Part shown: one piece after another, positions 45,642-49,809 of the stretch
Layout of the letters: every line of letters starts with the position of its first letter
Numbering within the stretch: the stretch's first letter is position 1
Source: Chitinophaga pinensis
GTDB lineage: Bacteria; Bacteroidota; Bacteroidia; Chitinophagales; UBA10324
Direction of reading: 5' to 3'
Length of the DNA stretch: 49,809 nucleotides
Assembly (NCBI GenBank): GCA_945903305.1
Contig: CAMDOA010000015.1
Location: 1-49,809, forward strand
The notes under the pieces: model-generated
The model's input: only the letters and a program-made list of their open reading frames with translations
What the model was told of the DNA's origin: nothing
Databases searched by the model: none
Program-made: the position numbers and the translations under genes

Positions 45642-45649
45642 CAAATGTA
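45642..45649 (-). promoter_or_regulatory. -7 element of the dcw cluster promoter
   Basis: On the minus strand TACATTTG (45649-45642) matches TAnnTTTG exactly, 22 to 29 bases before the mraZ ATG. No TTG occurs at 19-base spacing; instead the MraZ-type repeats occupy the -33 region, so repressor binding there would directly compete with RNA polymerase. Confidence 0.6.
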
Positions 45650-45661
45650 AATAAGTGTATT

Positions 45662-45685
45662 CCACTTTTCGCCACTTTTCTCCAC
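45662..45685 (-). promoter_or_regulatory. Probable MraZ operator (three GTGG repeats)
   Basis: On the minus strand, GTGGAGAAAA, GTGGCGAAAA and GTGGAATACA occur in direct order with GTGG at 45685, 45675 and 45665, giving an exact 10-bp period. MraZ boxes in other bacteria are direct repeats of GTGG(G/A)-type words with the same one-turn spacing. Position just upstream of the mraZ -7 element supports the call. Confidence 0.75.
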
Positions 45686-46114
45686 AATCTTTCACACTAA
45701 CGACTGATTATAGCATTTAAGTATTGAAAACCAATATTTTAAGTTTTCAACACCATCCCAATTATTTATACAATTTCAATTTATAAAAGGTAAACGATAG
45801 AAGAAAAGGATACGATTAAAATACTGTGAAATCAGTTTTTACCAATGAAAAACATTGCAATTTGATTGCATTTAATAATTGAACCAATCTCCTGAAATGG
45901 AGAAAAGTGGGGAAAAATCTACTATCTAAAAAAAATGATTCGGGAAATTTGCTTGCATAAATTAAATATCATTTTGAGAAAATGTTTTTTCAGCACGCAT
46001 AAGAACTCTGGCTAAATTCATTTATTTATAAAATTAAATATCAATCGAAACATAATTTGAATGAAATTGTAATAGGCCCTTAACTTCCCCTAAATCACCA
46101 AAAAAAGGGAGAAA
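45686..46114. other. Intergenic region between the mraZ operator and the 163-residue T9SS protein gene
   Basis: No gene was found here. At 45897-45910 on the plus strand, ATGGAGAAAA and GTGGGGAAAA repeat with 10-bp period, resembling an MraZ box facing away from mraZ. AAATTAAATATCA occurs twice (near 45961 and 46032). The rest is AT-rich without clear hairpins; an AGGGAG run 5-10 bases before the ATG at 46115 is purine-rich. Confidence 0.5.
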
Positions 46115-46606
46115 ATGAGAGTCCTTTACATTTTAATCATTTTTATGTGCGTCAGCTTTTTAAAAGTTGAAGCACAAAGTATTTCGCCACAGGTTTTCGG
46201 TTCGGCAGGTAATTATTATGCAGTGGGCGGAAGTTCCTTATCATTTACAATAGGTGAAGCCGCAACCACTACACTATCGAATTCAAGTTATAAAATCACA
46301 CAAGGTTTCCAACAACCTTCTTATAATACCACATCAATAAACGAAGTTGAAAATCCGATTTATGATTTAAGTATTTATCCAAATCCAACAAGCAGTGTGA
46401 TTACAATTTTAAATAACGGAATTACTTTTTCTAACAACACAAAATTATTTCTGATTGATGTGTTGGGGAGAAAACTGATTGAACAACCATTAAACGACAA
46501 CCAAACTTTAATTGACCTGCAACAACTAAGTGCCGGCACTTACTTTATTGTGATTGATGAAAATGGCTTCAACTCATTCACACACAAAATCACCAAAGTC
46601 CAATAA
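46115..46606 (+). CDS. Small secreted protein with T9SS type A sorting domain
   Basis: This 163-residue protein has a signal peptide ending near KVEAQ. The mature region (about 22-75) is a short beta-rich segment containing TIGEA and TQGFQQP, a wording common at the N-terminus of Bacteroidota sorting-domain proteins. The last 80 residues (IYPNPTS onward, through LSAGTYFIV) are a type A sorting domain, so almost all of the protein is sorting domain. The function is unknown. It lies only 16 bases before the S74 tail-spike-like gene on the same strand, so the two are probably co-transcribed. Confidence 0.8.
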   Translation: MRVLYILIIFMCVSFLKVEAQSISPQVFGSAGNYYAVGGSSLSFTIGEAATTTLSNSSYKITQGFQQPSYNTTSINEVENPIYDLSIYPNPTSSVITILNNGITFSNNTKLFLIDVLGRKLIEQPLNDNQTLIDLQQLSAGTYFIVIDENGFNSFTHKITKVQ

Positions 46607-46622
46607 CTAAATAAAACATAAA

Positions 46623-49600
46623 ATGAAAACGCTTATTGCCAGTATCGAATCTATACTTCTTCGGAAGATTGGATTATTTGCACTCACTCTTTTACTGAGT
46701 TTGCAATTTGCATTAGCACAAGTTCCTCAACGATTCAACTACCAGGGTGTTGCAAGAGATGTTTCAGGAAATATACTTTCATCAAACATTATCGGCTTGC
46801 GTATATCTGTTTTGAATGGTGGTGCAACCGGTGCTTCTGTTTATCAAGAAACACACAGTGTAGTAACCAATCAATTTGGGTTATTCAGTATACAGATTGG
46901 TGGCGGCACTGTTTTATCTGGAACTTTTTCGGGTGTGCCGTGGACCCTAGGAAATCAATGGCTTAAAGTAGAAATGGATGCCAATGGTGGAAGCAGTTAT
47001 TTGGAAATGGGAGTTACACAACTATTAAGTGTACCCTATGCAATGGTTGCCGGAAAAATTGGTGGAAATATGAATTTAGATGACATAGGTGATGTTGATG
47101 TATCAACCGCAGCATCGGGTCAGGTATTAAAATATAATGGCACAAGTTGGATTCCCGGAAATGATAATACAGGTTCGGGCGGAACAGGTGGAACTTATTA
47201 TTCCGGTACAGGTATATCAATTTCAGGAACTAATGTTGTAAATAATACAGGAGATATAAATGCTGCTGATGACATTACAATTACAACTACTGCAAATGGT
47301 GATTTATCAGGAATATATCCGAATCCAGTTGTAGATGGAATTCAGAATAAACCCATATCACCAACGACCCCAACTACAGGTCAGGTTTTAAAATTTGATG
47401 GTACACAATGGAAACCGGATACAGATAATATGGGTGCGGGTGGAACCACTTACACAGCCGGAACAGGAATAAGCATAGCCGGAACTGTAATAAGCACTTC
47501 ATCTATGTTAGGTGATGTTACAGGAAGCAGCATAGCAAACACACTTTCAAAAATTCAGGGCAAACCGGTTTCAGCATTATCGCCGACTACGGGACAAGTT
47601 TTAAAATTTGATGGAACTCAATGGACACCCGGAACTGATATTCAAGCTGCCGGTGGTGCTACCTATTCTGCCGGAACAGGAATTACAATTAATGGAAGCA
47701 ATGTTATAAGCGTTTCAAATTTAGGTGGCGATGTTACAGGAACTTCTACTTCCAATTCAATAAGCAATTTACAAGGGAAGCCTGTTGTTGCAGGTTCTCC
47801 ATCAACCGGTGAAGTATTAAAATATAACGGAACTCAATGGGTTCCATCAACTGATATTGTTGGCAGCGGTACAACCTATACCGCCGGAACAGGTATCACT
47901 ATTAATGGCGCAAATGCTATTTCGGTGAATGCACTTTCGGGTGATGTAACCGGAAATCCGAATGCAACTGTTGTTGGAAAATTACAAACAGTAAGTGTAT
48001 CAAGCACAATTCCAACAAACGGACAGGTTTTAAAATACAATGGAACATTGTGGGCTCCGGGTACAGATAATGGGGGTTCAGGTGGAAGTTACACAGCTGG
48101 AACCGGAATAGATATTACCGGTACGGTGGTTAGTACACAACCAATGGGTGGCGATGTTACAGGTTCATTAACTGCAAACACGGTTTCTAAAATTCAGAAC
48201 TATTCGGTTTCGAACACAGCGCCTACAAGCGGGTATGTTTTAAAATGGAACGGAACCTCGTGGGCACCGGCACCTGATGCCACTGTTGGCGGCAGCGCAA
48301 ACCTGTGGATTCAAAGCGGAAGTGATATTTATAATTTTAATGGAGGCAATGTTGGAATCGGAACAACCACTCCGGTTTCGTTATTGGAAGTTGCAAGTTC
48401 AACTGCAACCAATGTGATTGCGCAATTTCAAAACAACAATGCTTCTAATGCAAGCAATACAGTTAATATTTTAAACAACGGAAACGGTTACAACTTAAAT
48501 GTAAATAAAACCGGTCAGGGCGAAGCAGTTTATATAACGAAGGACAATACCGGATCAGGCACTACTGCCATGGTGGTTACAAATAACGGAATCGGAAACA
48601 GTTTTGATGCATTTGCAACGGGCACCGGATATGCCGCAAAATTTAATGGCGGAACCAGTTCGGCCGGTGGATTATATTCTATGACAACAGGCGTTCAATA
48701 CGCCGGAATATTTGATGGCGGTGCAGTAGGTAATGGTGTAAAAGGATTGGTAACAGGTTCAGGATTTGCCGGTTATTTTTCGGGTAAAACAAAGGTTGAT
48801 TACAATTCTACTTCTTCGGCCAATCCGCACATTGCTGTTTATGAGCAAACCGTTGGTGATTGGGCACGAATTAATTATTACAGTGGCGGTTCATCATTTT
48901 GGAGTACGGCAGGTTTAGTTGGCGCAGGACCCGCCTCATCAAAATTTTCATTAAGCTATTCCGGTTCTTCAAATATTATTACAGCTACTGGCGATGGATT
49001 TGTTGGTATTGGAACAAGTACACCAACCTATCGACTTCATGTTTATGGCGATGCAGCGTATGCCGATAATTTTATGCGGATAGAAAACAATAATTCAACG
49101 AACAACACCACCATGCTCGATATTTTCACCCTGTCGAGTTCCGTTTTAGTTAACGGTGCAAAATCAGGAATCGGATATGGAGTAAATATTCAAAAAACAG
49201 GCACCCTATCGAGTTCAGCAGCCATATATGCACTTACTGCCGGAACCAATGGCGAAGGAATAAGAGGTGTAGCAGCAGGAAACGGCGGTTATGCGGTATA
49301 TGGCAATGCAGCAGGCAGCGGCGCTAATTCTTATTATGGTGTTTATGGTTATGCTTCAGGAAGTGCAGGTGCCGACTACGGAATTTATGGTGTACAGGGT
49401 TCGGGAGCAAATGATTGGGCTGGTTACTTCAGCGGTAATGTTGGATACACCGGCATGTTGTTAAGCACATCAGATAATAAACTCAAACAAAATGTACAAA
49501 ATTTCAGTGGTGCATTGCAACAGGTTATGCAATTGCAACCTAAAACTTATGAATACAAACACGATGGCGATTATGCACACATGAATTTGCCACAAGGCGA

Positions 49601-49809
49601 ACAGGTTGGTTTAATTGCACAGGATCTGGAAAAAATTATTCCTTCGCTCGTGCAGCCGGCTACTTTTTCTTATGCAGTAAAAGATGATAGAAAAGATGGT
49701 GAAGAAGGCGCGGTTACTACTACTCAAATTGATTACAAAGGTGTTAACTACATTGGTTTAATTCCGGTGTTGATTGGTGCCATACAAGATCAGCAAAAAG
49801 AAATTGAAG
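46623..49809 (+). CDS. Large secreted repeat protein with C-terminal S74 intramolecular chaperone (tail-fiber-like), 3'-truncated
   Basis: The frame is open from the ATG at 46623 to the window edge (1062 codons, no stop). The signal peptide ends near LALAQ. The N-terminal PQRFNYQGVARDVSGN domain (about 35-140) is a Bacteroidota secreted-protein start, followed by six VLKxNGTxW repeats (about 165-555). A long Gly/Ser/Asn-rich beta region has VGIGTTTP-type phrases. From about 945 the SDNKLKQN segment (Ser950) and IAQDLEKIIPSLV, then YKGVNYIGLIPVLIGAIQDQQKE, match the Peptidase S74/endosialidase chaperone domain. In phage tail spikes this domain trimerises the protein and cleaves itself off at the Ser. 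Here it sits on a bacterial secreted protein, where it presumably aids trimer assembly; the C-terminal end is not seen. Confidence 0.87.
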   Translation, partial: MKTLIASIESILLRKIGLFALTLLLSLQFALAQVPQRFNYQGVARDVSGNILSSNIIGLRISVLNGGATGASVYQETHSVVTNQFGLFSIQIGGGTVLSGTFSGVPWTLGNQWLKVEMDANGGSSYLEMGVTQLLSVPYAMVAGKIGGNMNLDDIGDVDVSTAASGQVLKYNGTSWIPGNDNTGSGGTGGTYYSGTGISISGTNVVNNTGDINAADDITITTTANGDLSGIYPNPVVDGIQNKPISPTTPTTGQVLKFDGTQWKPDTDNMGAGGTTYTAGTGISIAGTVISTSSMLGDVTGSSIANTLSKIQGKPVSALSPTTGQVLKFDGTQWTPGTDIQAAGGATYSAGTGITINGSNVISVSNLGGDVTGTSTSNSISNLQGKPVVAGSPSTGEVLKYNGTQWVPSTDIVGSGTTYTAGTGITINGANAISVNALSGDVTGNPNATVVGKLQTVSVSSTIPTNGQVLKYNGTLWAPGTDNGGSGGSYTAGTGIDITGTVVSTQPMGGDVTGSLTANTVSKIQNYSVSNTAPTSGYVLKWNGTSWAPAPDATVGGSANLWIQSGSDIYNFNGGNVGIGTTTPVSLLEVASSTATNVIAQFQNNNASNASNTVNILNNGNGYNLNVNKTGQGEAVYITKDNTGSGTTAMVVTNNGIGNSFDAFATGTGYAAKFNGGTSSAGGLYSMTTGVQYAGIFDGGAVGNGVKGLVTGSGFAGYFSGKTKVDYNSTSSANPHIAVYEQTVGDWARINYYSGGSSFWSTAGLVGAGPASSKFSLSYSGSSNIITATGDGFVGIGTSTPTYRLHVYGDAAYADNFMRIENNNSTNNTTMLDIFTLSSSVLVNGAKSGIGYGVNIQKTGTLSSSAAIYALTAGTNGEGIRGVAAGNGGYAVYGNAAGSGANSYYGVYGYASGSAGADYGIYGVQGSGANDWAGYFSGNVGYTGMLLSTSDNKLKQNVQNFSGALQQVMQLQPKTYEYKHDGDYAHMNLPQGEQVGLIAQDLEKIIPSLVQPATFSYAVKDDRKDGEEGAVTTTQIDYKGVNYIGLIPVLIGAIQDQQKEIE
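47115..48290 (+). repeat. Six tandem repeats of about 71 codons in the S74 protein gene
   Basis: Copies begin at 47115, 47376, 47589, 47805, 48018 and 48228, with spacings of 261, 213, 216, 213 and 210 bases. Each starts with a T/S-G-x-V-L-K-(Y/F/W)-(N/D)-G-T-x-W block; copies 1-5 then have a Y-x-(A/S)-GTGI stretch and a GD(V/L)-type segment. The last copy is partial and merges into the next domain. Confidence 0.85.

Noticed and set aside
45686-46114. A promoter for the gene at 46115
   Set aside because: TAATTTG near 46055 is one base short of TAnnTTTG and lacks a matching TTG, so it was not listed as a feature.
1-49809. CRISPR arrays, insertion sequences, integrases, restriction or toxin-antitoxin systems
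   Set aside because: No repeat-spacer array, transposase motif, terminal inverted repeats or defence-gene motif was seen.

Overview
The window is AT-rich chromosomal DNA from a member of the Bacteroidota, probably a Chitinophagales/Sphingobacteriales-like lineage. Three things support this. At least nine predicted secreted proteins end in type IX secretion (T9SS) C-terminal sorting domains. The division and cell-wall (dcw) cluster has the order and protein variants usual for the phylum. Several intergenic regions carry the Bacteroidota -7 promoter motif TAnnTTTG. The genus cannot be named from sequence reading alone.

Region 1 (1-7462) holds four large secreted proteins: a 5'-truncated LamG/FN3/purple-acid-phosphatase-like protein on the plus strand, then three T9SS cargo proteins on the minus strand. 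Region 2 (7595-13697) is a housekeeping and metabolic block. It contains an AlkB-like membrane di-iron hydroxylase, a TPR protein, a TraB/GumN protein, the tRNA-modification enzyme Sua5/TsaC, a SET-domain protein, tRNA-Arg(UCU), uracil-DNA glycosylase and a DUF4199 membrane protein. Region 3 (13763-24165) is again secreted proteins: two tandem paralogues fusing a c-type heme domain to a copper type II monooxygenase-like domain, a PKD/SprB-repeat adhesin-like protein, and a 1345-residue Asp-box propeller/PKD/LamG protein. Region 4 (24460-29568) is a patchwork: an isolated nuoL, an M14 metallocarboxypeptidase, and a small degraded island with an SGNH-hydrolase tail fragment, a DUF4123 protein (a T6SS effector-adaptor family) and an 84-residue orphan.

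Region 5 (45620 down to 29941, minus strand) is a complete Bacteroidota-type dcw cluster: mraZ-rsmH-ftsL-ftsI-murE-mraY-murD-ftsW-murG-murC-ftsQ-ftsA-ftsZ. Many junctions overlap or are a few bases apart. Its products make lipid II (MurE, MraY, MurD, MurG, MurC) and build the divisome (FtsL, FtsI, FtsW, FtsQ, FtsA, FtsZ). The cluster begins with a probable MraZ operator of three GTGG repeats with 10-bp period next to a TACATTTG -7 element, and ends with a strong intrinsic terminator after ftsZ. Region 6 (46115-49809) has a small T9SS protein followed by a long repeat-containing protein ending in a phage-tail-spike-type S74 intramolecular chaperone domain, which runs off the window.

The window is mostly recognisable biology; no defence island, CRISPR array, integrase or insertion sequence was seen. 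The observations most worth following are the DUF4123/SGNH island, a terminator whose U-tract abuts the start codon of the DUF4199 gene, a structured T-tailed intergenic element at 24252-24307, a second MraZ-like repeat pair facing away from the dcw cluster, the tandem heme/copper proteins, and the dispersed intergenic repeats.
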